Shown here piece by piece: positions 1 through 7,065 of a stretch of DNA of 17,143 nucleotides. The notes beneath the pieces were generated by a model that saw only the letters and a list, made by a program, of their open reading frames with translations, did not search any database and was not told the DNA's origin. Both the position numbers and the translations under genes were made by a program. The stretch lies in NCBI GenBank assembly GCA_004298625.1, contig SCSY01000016.1:1-17143 (forward strand), read 5' to 3'. The DNA is from Nitrospirota bacterium. Lineage in GTDB: Bacteria; Nitrospirota; Thermodesulfovibrionia; Thermodesulfovibrionales; UBA1546. Numbering within the stretch: position 1 is the first letter of the stretch; each line of letters opens with the position of its first letter.

Positions 1-131
1 TGTTCAAGATATTTTCTCCTATCCTCTCTCGGCTCCGAAACAATTATATCCAGCATCTTGAATTTTGAATTTTGAATAATTCCTTTTATAAGGGCCTCTG
101 CCATATTCCCGCCGCCTATAAAGCCAATCAT
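1..131 (-). CDS. proC: Pyrroline-5-carboxylate reductase, N-terminal part only
   Basis: The protein starts MIGFIGGGNMAEALIKGI, the Rossmann nucleotide-binding start (GxGxxxA type) typical of ProC, which uses NAD(P)H to reduce pyrroline-5-carboxylate in the last step of proline synthesis. Only about 43 residues are visible; the rest lies beyond the left edge. The ATG (131-129) overlaps the TGA of yggS (130-128) as ATGA, so the two genes are very likely co-transcribed and translationally coupled. The yggS-proC pairing is a common bacterial arrangement. Residues around the second strand (IIQNSKFKM) are encoded by three tandem heptamers at 58-78. The family is clear from the motif, but PVC-type or other F420-dependent reductases with the same start cannot be excluded from so short a piece. 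Confidence 0.85.
   Translation of the reverse strand, partial: MIGFIGGGNMAEALIKGIIQNSKFKMLDIIVSEPREDRRKYLE
58..78. repeat. Heptamer array in proC
   Basis: Three heptamers TTGAATT, TTGAATT, TTGAATA, 21 bases and therefore neutral for the reading frame, encoding part of IIQNSKFKM in the ProC N-terminal domain. Confidence 0.7.
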
Positions 132-853
132 AATGCCTCCTCTAATTTCCTCTCTCCAAATATCGCAGTCCCAATTCTGATCATCGTAGCTCCTTCCTCT
201 ATTGCAACCTCAAAATCGTTTGTCATTCCCATTGACAATTCTCGTAATGCGTAACCCGTAACTCGCAACTCGTTAATATTATCCCTCAATTCCCTTAGCT
301 CTCTGAAATACGGCCTTGCGTCTTCGGGGTTTTCAAAGTATGGAGGGATAGTCATAAGTCCTTTTAGGTCAAGGTTTTTCAATTTAATAACCTGCCCAAT
401 CATCGATATTAAATTTTCTTTTAATATTCCATGCTTATCATCATTAACTGAAAGTTTTACTTGAATTAAAACTTCCTGTATTTTGCCAAGTTTTTCAGCT
501 TGTTTATTCAATGTTTCTGCAAGTTCCAGGGAGTCTACAGACTGAATCATATCAAAAAGTTCTACGGCTGCCTTTGCCTTATTTTTTTGCAGATGTCCGA
601 TTAGGTGCCATTTAATTTTATTACTTGTCACTCGTAACTCATCACTCATAACTTTTTTTATTGCTTCCTGCACCTTGCTCTCTCCGAATATCCTCAACCC
701 TGCATCCACTGCCTGCCTGACCATTTCAATGCTCACGGTCTTTGTTACGGCAATGAGTTTAATATCGTCAGGATTTCTTCCTGCCCTCATGGCAGCATGA
801 GACATCCTTTTATAAATATTGCTTATGTTTTCAAGAAGCGGTAAATCTGCCAT
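128..853 (-). CDS. yggS: YggS/PLPBP family pyridoxal-phosphate homeostasis protein
   Basis: This is a 241-residue PLP-binding TIM-barrel protein without known enzymatic activity; the family buffers PLP and affects amino-acid metabolism. Visible family motifs are LIAVTK (Lys38 as the Schiff-base lysine), FGESKVQEA (usually FGENxVQE), WHLIGHLQKNK, and the phosphate-binding end SMGMTNDFEVAIEEGATMIRIG followed by TAIFGER. The frame is open 23 codons further upstream, but homologues begin close to MADLPLLENI, and the longer form would run into rnc, so I chose the ATG at 853-851. No clear Shine-Dalgarno is seen. Two stretches, residues about 68-77 (DELRVTS) and 194-205 (NELRVTGYALRE), are encoded by tandem heptamers of one motif and sit at places where the family has variable loops. 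The last bases overlap the proC start. Confidence 0.93.
   Translation of the reverse strand: MADLPLLENISNIYKRMSHAAMRAGRNPDDIKLIAVTKTVSIEMVRQAVDAGLRIFGESKVQEAIKKVMSDELRVTSNKIKWHLIGHLQKNKAKAAVELFDMIQSVDSLELAETLNKQAEKLGKIQEVLIQVKLSVNDDKHGILKENLISMIGQVIKLKNLDLKGLMTIPPYFENPEDARPYFRELRELRDNINELRVTGYALRELSMGMTNDFEVAIEEGATMIRIGTAIFGERKLEEAL
241..275. repeat. Heptamer array in yggS, copy region 1
   Basis: Five degenerate heptamers CTCGTAA, TGCGTAA, CCCGTAA, CTCGCAA, CTCGTTA. Same motif, in a shifted register, as the array at 623-650. Confidence 0.8.
623..650. repeat. Heptamer array in yggS, copy region 2
   Basis: Four degenerate heptamers ACTTGTC, ACTCGTA, ACTCATC, ACTCATA, followed by a decayed ACTTTTT. 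On the coding strand both yggS arrays yield an ELRVT peptide. Confidence 0.8.
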
Positions 854-873
854 TGCTTTGTCGCTTACAAGTG

Positions 874-880
874 TATTATA
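874..880. promoter_or_regulatory. Possible symmetric -10 element between yggS and rnc
   Basis: The 34 bases between the divergent start codons contain TATTATA. This reads TATAAT on the minus strand (880-875), a perfect -10 for yggS, and TATTAT on the plus strand (874-879). No convincing -35 element is visible for either direction. If the plus-strand box is used, transcription would begin about 0-2 bases before the rnc ATG at 888, giving an almost leaderless mRNA. This agrees with the lack of a Shine-Dalgarno there. Weak evidence. Confidence 0.25.
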
Positions 881-887
881 TTTGACG

Positions 888-1601
888 ATGTCAAAGCAAG
901 ATATTGCGGGACTGGAAATCAAACTTGGTTACAGTTTCAAAAATAAGGGACTTCTTTCAGAGGCCCTGACCCATAAGTCTTTCCACCACGAAAATCCGGG
1001 AAAGGCTCCATTGTATAATGAGAGGCTTGAGTTTCTCGGAGATTCCGTCCTCGGCCTTGTCGTTGTGGAATTTCTTTTTAGGTCCGATAAAAATTATTCC
1101 GAATCAACCATGTCGAAGATAAAGTCTTATCTTGTAAAAGAGTCTGTCCTGTCCGATGTCGCAGAGGGCATATTGCTTGGCACATATCTGAGGCTTGGGA
1201 GGGGCGAGGAAGAGACGGGAGGTAGAGAAAAGAAATCCATCCTTGCGGATGCGATGGAGGCGGTATTCGGCGCAATATATTGCGACAGAGGTTATGAAAG
1301 CGCAAGGGATGTGATACTGCGGCTTTTGACAGACAAGATCGAAGCGGCAACTTCATCCGAACAATTTTTTGATTTCAAGACAGACCTTCAGGAAGAAAGC
1401 CAGGTAAGGTTTGGCGTTCTGCCTCAATATAAAATGGTAAAGCAGGAAGGCGAAGAGCACAAAAAAATGTTTACGATAGATGTTTTTATCAAAGGAGATA
1501 AATTCGGCAGGGGCGCGGGCAGAAGCAAAAAAGAGGCCGAGACCGCTGCGGCAAAAGAGGCGTTGGCGAAGCTGAAAGTTGACCTTTTATCAATTAAGTA
1601 A
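888..1601 (+). CDS. rnc: Ribonuclease III
   Basis: This 237-residue double-strand-specific endoribonuclease processes rRNA precursors and structured mRNAs. The RNase III signature NERLEFLGD is at residues 44-52, with catalytic Glu48 and Asp52. The second acidic pair, Asp121 and Glu124, lies in ILADAMEAVFGAIY. A dsRNA-binding domain follows at about 162-231, ending in the typical GRGAGRSKKEAETAAAKEAL. Length is normal for the family. An open frame continues upstream to 819, but that would lie inside yggS on the other strand, and homologues begin about 10 residues before LGYSF, so ATG 888 (MSKQDIAGLE) is preferred; the TTG at 882 is an alternative. No Shine-Dalgarno is obvious. The arsR-type gene follows after 14 bases, probably in the same transcript. 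Confidence 0.96.
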   Translation: MSKQDIAGLEIKLGYSFKNKGLLSEALTHKSFHHENPGKAPLYNERLEFLGDSVLGLVVVEFLFRSDKNYSESTMSKIKSYLVKESVLSDVAEGILLGTYLRLGRGEEETGGREKKSILADAMEAVFGAIYCDRGYESARDVILRLLTDKIEAATSSEQFFDFKTDLQEESQVRFGVLPQYKMVKQEGEEHKKMFTIDVFIKGDKFGRGAGRSKKEAETAAAKEALAKLKVDLLSIK

Positions 1602-1615
1602 TAGAATATTAAACT

Positions 1616-1948
1616 ATGAAACAAGATAAAACATTATTCGACCTGCAATCCGAGGTCTGTAAGACGCTTGCAAGCTCAAAGAGACTTGAGATTCTCAATG
1701 CGCTTAAAAGCGGTGAAAAGACCGTAACCGAGCTTGTAAATATACTCGGCGCTCCCAAGGCAAATGTATCACAGCACCTCGCTGTCATGAGACATGCCGG
1801 CATCCTGAAATCGAGGAGAGACGGGGTCAGCATATATTACAGCGTTGCAAACCCAAAGGTGATTAAAGCCTGCGTTCTGATGCGGGAGGTTCTTATGGAG
1901 CAGATGCAGGAGAAAAGCAGGTTTATCAGGATAGTGTCAAAGGGTTGA
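1616..1948 (+). CDS. ArsR-family winged-helix transcriptional regulator
   Basis: The product is a 110-residue DNA-binding repressor-type protein. The HTH core reads LASSKRLEILNALKSGEKTV, then TELVNILGAPKANVSQHLAV and MRHAGILKSRRDGVSIYYSV. These are the dimerisation/effector helix, recognition helix (ANVSQHLAVMRHAG) and beta-wing of the ArsR/SmtB fold. The ELCVCDL metal-binding motif of arsenic and cadmium sensors is absent; only two isolated cysteines (about 15 and 82) remain, so metal sensing is not supported. The gene follows rnc by 14 bases, and its stop is 5 bases from the stop of the convergent nuclease gene. Its target and signal cannot be read from this window. Confidence 0.9.
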   Translation: MKQDKTLFDLQSEVCKTLASSKRLEILNALKSGEKTVTELVNILGAPKANVSQHLAVMRHAGILKSRRDGVSIYYSVANPKVIKACVLMREVLMEQMQEKSRFIRIVSKG

Positions 1949-1953
1949 GATTT

Positions 1954-4683
1954 TCATGACGAAGTCTGTATGTAAGGGCAATAGGGTCTTTCATGGCAAT
2001 TTCTGCAGGTCTGCTCGTTCATTGGAGAGGCAATAAAATCTCCGTCTCTCATCCCTGAAACCGTCGCCTCGAGATATTTCATGCCTGTTGTTATGTAATC
2101 CTCCATGGTTTTGCCCTCACGCTTATCGTTTCTGCCCGGAATCCATGTTACCTTGAGATCTTTAAGCGAATATATGCCGACGCGCTCTACTTTGAAGCCG
2201 AGCGATTTCATCAAGGCCGCATACAGGAATAACTGAAGGCTTGCGCCTTTATTTACTATATCGAGCCTGTTGAGCTGCGCCGAGCCTGTTTTATAATCAA
2301 TCAGCTCGATAACATTGTCTTGTTTGTCCACTCTGTCTATCTTGCCTTTAAGTTTTATCCCCTTTATGATTTCTCCTTCGACAGACACCTCAGCCTCCAT
2401 AAAAGAAAAGCCTTCATCCGCAAGTTTGTTCTCAATTTCATAGATGGAGGGAAGGATAGAAAGGAAAGAATCCCTGATAAAATTTTTCCAGTAATCTTCC
2501 AGCGGCTGGTCCTCGAGGACTTTTTTAAAGAGGTTTTCGGCGTTCAGCCTCATTTCATCAAAAGTCGTACAGGTTTTTGATATTAAATGCTCCATGATTT
2601 TATGAATTATGGCGCCGAGAAGCATGGTTTCAATCTTGTATTCATTTGTTTCCGGAGGCTCAAGCTTAAGGATTTTTTCTATAAAGAATTTTCTGGGGCA
2701 GGTCCTGTAAGAATCAATGTCGGTGACGCGCATATGTGAATTTACGCCAAAATATTTTCCGGCCATATATCTTCTTAAATCGCCGATCTCTTTTATATGC
2801 GCCGACAGGAGCTTTTTTCCCTGCCCGAGCAGCTCCTCTTCTCTGCATAGTATTCCCGGGGTTTCCTGCGCAGTCGCAACGACATTCCACGGCAGGAAAG
2901 GCGAGGGCAGGAACATCTTGTCAGCCTCTGCTGCAGGATAGGAAAGAAGGAGGTTTTTTGAGGAATCCGTCATTCGACGGAATATGAATTTTTGCAGATT
3001 CAGGTATCTCTTCATGTTGACAAGCCCAAGTTTTGTTCTCACATTATCGGGGAATATAAGATCTATATCAGGCATTGAGGGCAGGTCTCCGTCTTTCAAG
3101 CCTCCGATGTATAAATATTCAGGCTCAAGTCCCCTTAATTCAAAGAACCCCATTACCTGCACACCTGCGCCTTCTGTCTCGGTTTTTACTGTGTTAAGAA
3201 CATGTTTGAGTCCATCAATAAATTGGCGCAGCCCGGCGTCTGATGCGGTCAGGCAGAGATTATCAATAAGGGCCAATTCTTTTAAAATACACGTTGACTG
3301 TTCTTTAAGGTCTATATCTTCATCGGCAAAGTCGAGTTCTGTGAGAAGCTTATCCAACATATCGCAAAATTGTTTATATGTGCCTTTTTCTTTCAGGGAC
3401 TCAAGAGGGGCAAGTTTTTTGAATATCCATTTAATTTTTTGTTCGAGCTCAGGCGGCAGGCATTCGAGGGTTTTTGTCAGATTAAGCCACGAGTTTTTGC
3501 CTTTAATTATCCCTGAATTCAGAGATATTTGCGGAATATATTCCCTGAATATCTCCGGCATTTTTTTGAAATACGGCGATATGAGGAATTGCGAAAAGGG
3601 CAGCCTCGGATAGTCATCTGCGATTGCTTCAAGCATTGCCGTCAGATCCAGAAAAGGCCTTGTTTTTCCAGCAGGCCTTGACAGCGAAAATGTGCAGGGT
3701 ATGCCGTATCTCCTGAATACCCTTTCAACCATGTGGGAATATGCCGACAGTTTTGGGAAGGTAAGGATAATGTTATTTAGCGACCTGCATCTTCCCGAGA
3801 CAAACAGATTTTTTATATGCCTTGCAATGCCCTCAACTTCTTCATCCAGGCCGGGATATGAGTTGTATGACGGGCTCACCGGTCTTTTTTCCGAAGCTAA
3901 GGCAATTTCTTCAATGGGAAAATTATGTTTTATAAACGCCGTGAACCTATCTGTTATTGGGGTAAAATTTTCATCATAGGGTATCGAGACAAGGGTTGTT
4001 TTTGAGTCTTCAATAAGTTTTTTAAGTATAAGTTCTTCCGAAGGTGTAATCTCATAAAAACTATCGAGAATCAGGGTGTCGGCACTGTAGTTAACCCTTG
4101 CTGCTAAATCAGGGCACTCTTCCATTATATCGTTTTCATCTACGGCATTATGCCTGTCCATGATTTTCTGATAACTCCTGAATACTTCAAGCGCCTCCAG
4201 AGCCCTTTTTGATCCCTCCTCAGGCACGTTAAGGCTTTTAAAAATATCATTCAGCTCAACCTGCACAGATTCAATATCCTTAAGCGGGCGATATTGCTTT
4301 ATTTCGTCAATGAAATTACCGATGATGGATGAAAAACCAATGCCCTTGCCCGAGAGCCTTGAGATAATGATCGGCATAAGGGTTTCCGGCAAGAGATTTT
4401 TTTCCCCGTAAAGGTAATAAAGCCTTTTTGAAAATTGTTTTATTGTCATCATCTCGGGAGGGATGTAAACGTTTTTTGCCGACCTGTCGTTGCGGCTTGA
4501 AACCGAGTGGAAGATGCGCCTGGCGGCTCTTATTTTTCCAGGGGTAGGGGCGAGATAGAGCATCCCGGAGTAGTCCTTGTTTTTTATTCCGGATATTGAT
4601 TGCGTTAACAGGTCTTCAGTAAAGCCTCTATAGCTGAATGGGACGTAGAAGACCTTAATCTGTTTTTGCTGCTGAGCTGCCAT
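1954..4683 (-). CDS. AddB/RexB-like PD-(D/E)XK exonuclease with Fe-S cluster motif
   Basis: This 909-residue protein resembles the AddB subunit of AddAB-type helicase-nucleases, which resect double-strand breaks for recombination. The C-terminal PDDEXK_1 nuclease is clear: CPRKFF at Cys662, LLGAIIHKIMEH, KGKIDRVD (Asp783) and IDYKTG (Asp796, Lys798), then QLFLYAALM. Four cysteines fit the AddB 4Fe-4S staple: Cys662 and Cys893-x2-Cys896-x5-Cys902. The middle carries the family stretch ELRGLEPEYLYIGGLKDGDLP. The N-terminal helicase-like part has no Walker A motif where AddB normally has GxxGSGKT (it reads VPFSYRGFTEDL), so ATPase activity is not expected from this chain. No addA is present in the window. 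The start has no good Shine-Dalgarno, but no better in-frame start is visible. It lies 55 bases after the TPM pair and may be read through from it. Confidence 0.88.
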   Translation of the reverse strand: MAAQQQKQIKVFYVPFSYRGFTEDLLTQSISGIKNKDYSGMLYLAPTPGKIRAARRIFHSVSSRNDRSAKNVYIPPEMMTIKQFSKRLYYLYGEKNLLPETLMPIIISRLSGKGIGFSSIIGNFIDEIKQYRPLKDIESVQVELNDIFKSLNVPEEGSKRALEALEVFRSYQKIMDRHNAVDENDIMEECPDLAARVNYSADTLILDSFYEITPSEELILKKLIEDSKTTLVSIPYDENFTPITDRFTAFIKHNFPIEEIALASEKRPVSPSYNSYPGLDEEVEGIARHIKNLFVSGRCRSLNNIILTFPKLSAYSHMVERVFRRYGIPCTFSLSRPAGKTRPFLDLTAMLEAIADDYPRLPFSQFLISPYFKKMPEIFREYIPQISLNSGIIKGKNSWLNLTKTLECLPPELEQKIKWIFKKLAPLESLKEKGTYKQFCDMLDKLLTELDFADEDIDLKEQSTCILKELALIDNLCLTASDAGLRQFIDGLKHVLNTVKTETEGAGVQVMGFFELRGLEPEYLYIGGLKDGDLPSMPDIDLIFPDNVRTKLGLVNMKRYLNLQKFIFRRMTDSSKNLLLSYPAAEADKMFLPSPFLPWNVVATAQETPGILCREEELLGQGKKLLSAHIKEIGDLRRYMAGKYFGVNSHMRVTDIDSYRTCPRKFFIEKILKLEPPETNEYKIETMLLGAIIHKIMEHLISKTCTTFDEMRLNAENLFKKVLEDQPLEDYWKNFIRDSFLSILPSIYEIENKLADEGFSFMEAEVSVEGEIIKGIKLKGKIDRVDKQDNVIELIDYKTGSAQLNRLDIVNKGASLQLFLYAALMKSLGFKVERVGIYSLKDLKVTWIPGRNDKREGKTMEDYITTGMKYLEATVSGMRDGDFIASPMNEQTCRNCHERPYCPYIQTSS

Positions 4684-4738
4684 AGATTACATAGGATAAC
4701 GGATTTAGGGGATATGATGCAAAAAAGAAAGTAAGGGT

Positions 4739-5377
4739 TTAGTCGGTCATGACGTCGTTTGCCAGTTCATCGGTGTCTCCCGGCGTTATCGGGAAATGCT
4801 CGGCGAGCAGTTCGCCTGATTCTTTTATAGCCGCACATAGGGCCTCGCAGGCATGCTTTTCTCCTATCCCATGAGAAACAATCTTTGCAAATTTATTCAG
4901 AGTTTCCTGCTCGATCTTTTCATAGATGCCCTTATCTGCAAGGACCCAAACTTTTCTTTCGAGCAGAGAAATGAAGAATAAAACGCCTGTATTTCTTTTG
5001 GTCTTATAGAGTCCCTTTTCATAAAAGGCCCTTACGGCACTCAGCCTTACTGCCTCTGCCATTCTCTTTTTGCCTGTAAAAGCAGTTTTAAATACAGGCA
5101 GTTTCTTAAACAAAAATCTGAAGGGTAAAAATAATAAGAAACTCAACGGCACATAAAACCAGAGAGATGAATTAAAATATAATACGCTTAACCCGAGCGC
5201 AACAAGACTTCCAAGAAGCATCCCGCCGATTATCTCGGATTCGATATAGCGGTCGCTGTTGTCAACTACCATAACCGCTACTTCTCCGATTGTCTTTGAT
5301 TCGACATAGCGGGTGGTTTCTTTTATTTTTTCTTTCTCTTCTTCAGTAAAAAATTTATCTGCTTTTAATATTTTCAT
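4739..5377 (-). CDS. TPM-domain membrane protein with two helices inside the domain
   Basis: A 212-residue protein whose sequence before and after the membrane part fits a TPM fold: FTEEEKEKIKETTRYVESKT and GEVAVMVVDN before, TGVLFFISLLERKVWVLADK after. Two hydrophobic helices (about 49-67 and 71-90) are inserted between these halves, so the domain is split by a membrane hairpin. The frame allows a TTG six bases upstream, but GGGAG (5389-5385) lies 7 bases from ATG 5377, which decides the start. That ATG overlaps the stop of the upstream TPM gene as TAATG, so translation is coupled. It is the second of two TPM paralogues after lemA. TPM proteins are linked to phosphatase activity in plant thylakoids and to membrane-protein maintenance, but the bacterial role is unsettled and I assign none. 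Confidence 0.82.
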   Translation of the reverse strand: MKILKADKFFTEEEKEKIKETTRYVESKTIGEVAVMVVDNSDRYIESEIIGGMLLGSLVALGLSVLYFNSSLWFYVPLSFLLFLPFRFLFKKLPVFKTAFTGKKRMAEAVRLSAVRAFYEKGLYKTKRNTGVLFFISLLERKVWVLADKGIYEKIEQETLNKFAKIVSHGIGEKHACEALCAAIKESGELLAEHFPITPGDTDELANDVMTD

Positions 5378-6306
5378 TACCAATCTCCCGATGCCCCGCC
5401 TCCGCCGAAGCCGCCTCCTCCGCCTCCGCCGAAGCCGCCAAAATCACTTCCGCCGCTGCTAAAACCGCCAAATCCGCCTCCGTAATATCCTCCCCCGGAC
5501 CGGAAACCGCCGCCTCGGTAAGAGCCTCCCGAAGAAAAAAGAATCGGCAGAAAAATCCCTGCGCCCAAGCCCGCGACGGCAAATATTATAAAGGTAGTAA
5601 GGCTGAGCGGCAACAGCGTTGCGTGAATAAGAGCAGGCAAGCCGACTGCGCCTGATATTCCTCCAAAGATGCGCGATATGCTTCCCAGAAAAAGCATGAT
5701 AAATACGCCAAAAATGAGGAAGGTAAAAAAGCGTGAGGATTTTTCATGTTTCCGGGGACGATGATTTCCATCAGCCTTGAACTCGCCTCTGGTTGCATCA
5801 ATTAACGTGGCTGCACCGGCTAAAAAACCTCCGTCAAAATCATCTCTTTTAAATCTTGGTTTTACAGCAAGGTCTACAATCCTCCCTGCTGCCAGGTCCG
5901 TCAACCTTCCTTCAAGACCTCGTCCCACCTCAATCTTGATCTTTTTGTCCTGTTTGGCTACCAGAAAGATTATTCCATTATCTTTTCCCTTTTGGCCTAT
6001 CTTCCATGATTCGCCGACCTTAATGCCGAATTCCTCTATTGCCTCGCCTTCCAGGGATGGGATGGTGAGAACAACAAGCTGTGTTGAGTCTGTTTGTTCA
6101 AATTGCTTTAACTCATTTTCGAGGGCTGTCTTTGCCGAAGGAGAAATCATATTCGCATAATCATTCACATAGCCCTGAAGTTTAGGGACATCGAGGGCGT
6201 AAGCTGAAAAAGTAAGCAAAAAGATAAAAAATAAAATACAGGCAGGATATAGCATTTTAAGCGAATGAGCGTAAATACAATATCCTGCCTTGGCAAACAG
6301 CTTCAA
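5377..6306 (-). CDS. TPM-domain (YgcG-type) secreted/membrane protein with Gly-rich tail
   Basis: This 309-residue protein has a signal peptide ending near TFSAYA, then a complete TPM domain (about 39-165). Typical blocks are VNDYANMISPSAKTALENEL, QLVVLTIPSLEGEAIEEFG, GKDNGIIFLVAKQDKKIKIE, VGRGLEGRLTD and the helix FDGGFLAGAATLIDA. Hydrophobic helices lie at about 193-213 and 222-256. The tail is extremely Gly/Ser rich and ends GGGGASGDW, a classic YgcG ending. The start is a TTG at 6306, two bases after the lemA stop, with AGGTG 10 bases upstream. An internal ATG at 6255 (MLYPACILFF) would give a signal peptide with no positive n-region, so the TTG is preferred. An 11-base inverted repeat lies between these two candidate starts. 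Forms a lemA-TPM-TPM unit. Confidence 0.86.
   Translation of the reverse strand: MKLFAKAGYCIYAHSLKMLYPACILFFIFLLTFSAYALDVPKLQGYVNDYANMISPSAKTALENELKQFEQTDSTQLVVLTIPSLEGEAIEEFGIKVGESWKIGQKGKDNGIIFLVAKQDKKIKIEVGRGLEGRLTDLAAGRIVDLAVKPRFKRDDFDGGFLAGAATLIDATRGEFKADGNHRPRKHEKSSRFFTFLIFGVFIMLFLGSISRIFGGISGAVGLPALIHATLLPLSLTTFIIFAVAGLGAGIFLPILFSSGGSYRGGGFRSGGGYYGGGFGGFSSGGSDFGGFGGGGGGGFGGGGASGDW
6240..6290. repeat. Perfect 11-bp inverted repeat in the start region of the TPM gene
   Basis: AGGCAGGATAT at 6240-6250 is the exact reverse complement of ATATCCTGCCT at 6280-6290, separated by 29 bases. In the mRNA this hairpin would lie just after the TTG start and would enclose the alternative ATG at 6255. 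It may affect start choice or translation level, or be chance. Confidence 0.5.
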
Positions 6307-6307
6307 A

Positions 6308-6889
6308 TTAGAATTTCACCTGCGGAGCTTTTTCCGCCCCTGCCTCAGCCTTAAACGGCTCTTTAAGCTTCAGGTGCAACAACATTGAATTTGTAAGGTT
6401 ATTCGGGAATATCCTGATTGACGTATTAAATGTCTCTATAGACTTGTTAAAACGAACGCGTGCGACATTTATCCTGTTTTCCGTGCCTTCAAGCTGATGC
6501 TGGAGATCCATGAAATTCTGGTTTGCCTTAAGGTCGGGATATTTCTCTACCACAAGCATAAGCCTCGAAAGTGCGCTGCTCATTGCCCCCTGCGCCTGCT
6601 GGAATTGGGCGAATGCTGCCGGGTTATCAAGCAGGGCCTTTGACATCTGTATGGAGCCGACCTTTGCCCTTGCCTCTGTCACTGCTGTCAGTGTCTCTTT
6701 TTCATGCTTTGCGTATCCCTTCACAACCTCTACGAGATTGGGGATCAAGTCGTTTCTTCTCTGATACGCTGCCTCAACATCACCCCATGCCGCCTTTACA
6801 GCCTCTTCATTTGCCTGCATTGTGTTATAGCCGCAGCCCGAAGCCGTCAGGAGCAGCAGAGTAAAAACAAGATACATAAATTTTTTCAT
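6308..6889 (-). CDS. lemA: LemA family lipoprotein
   Basis: A 193-residue LemA protein. The N-terminus MKKFMYLVFTLLLLTASGCG is a signal peptide ending in a lipobox-like ASGC, so lipid attachment at Cys19 and an outer-face membrane location are likely. The LemA core has the expected NEEAVKAAWGDVEAAYQRRNDLIPNLVEVVKGYAKHE, the long helical hairpin with LTAVTEARAK and FQQAQGAMSSALSRLMLVVEKYPDLKANQNF, and the RINVARVRFNKSIETFN block; the C-terminal IRIFPNNL replaces the more usual FPSN. The start is well supported by GGAGG (6900-6896) six bases upstream. The next gene begins one base after the stop. LemA genes are frequently adjacent to TPM/YgcG genes; the shared function is not established. Confidence 0.93.
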   Translation of the reverse strand: MKKFMYLVFTLLLLTASGCGYNTMQANEEAVKAAWGDVEAAYQRRNDLIPNLVEVVKGYAKHEKETLTAVTEARAKVGSIQMSKALLDNPAAFAQFQQAQGAMSSALSRLMLVVEKYPDLKANQNFMDLQHQLEGTENRINVARVRFNKSIETFNTSIRIFPNNLTNSMLLHLKLKEPFKAEAGAEKAPQVKF

Positions 6890-6998
6890 TACATTCCTCC
6901 GATCTTAGTATTATCTTGACATATAACCAGGGCATCCTTCAAATCCACTGCATCCTGCCTTGCGCAATCTGCACCTGGTATTAGCGCAAATGTTTATC

Positions 6999-7050
6999 TT
7001 AAAATCTCCCCGTTCCCCCTCTATGAGAGGGCGGGGGTGGATTATTTTAA
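6999..7050. repeat. Imperfect palindromic element, possible terminator on the minus strand
   Basis: TTAAAAT (6999-7005) and ATTTTAA (7044-7050) flank C-rich and G-rich arms that close on CCCTCT (7017-7022), loop ATG, AGAGGG (7026-7031). On the minus strand the stem is followed by GGGGAGATTTT, so it could terminate the transcript of the small gene ending at 7066. The whole-length symmetry also fits a dispersed intergenic palindrome of the REP/MITE kind; copy number elsewhere is unknown. Confidence 0.5.
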
Positions 7051-7065
7051 TTGTCTTATTTTTCT

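Noticed and set aside
819..887. Longer rnc and longer yggS N-termini
   Set aside because: Both extended forms would overlap each other's coding regions, and the added residues have no match to family starts.
2984..3613. A 209-codon plus-strand open frame opposite the nuclease gene
   Set aside because: Shadow of the AddB-like gene; Ser/Arg-rich composition and no family features.
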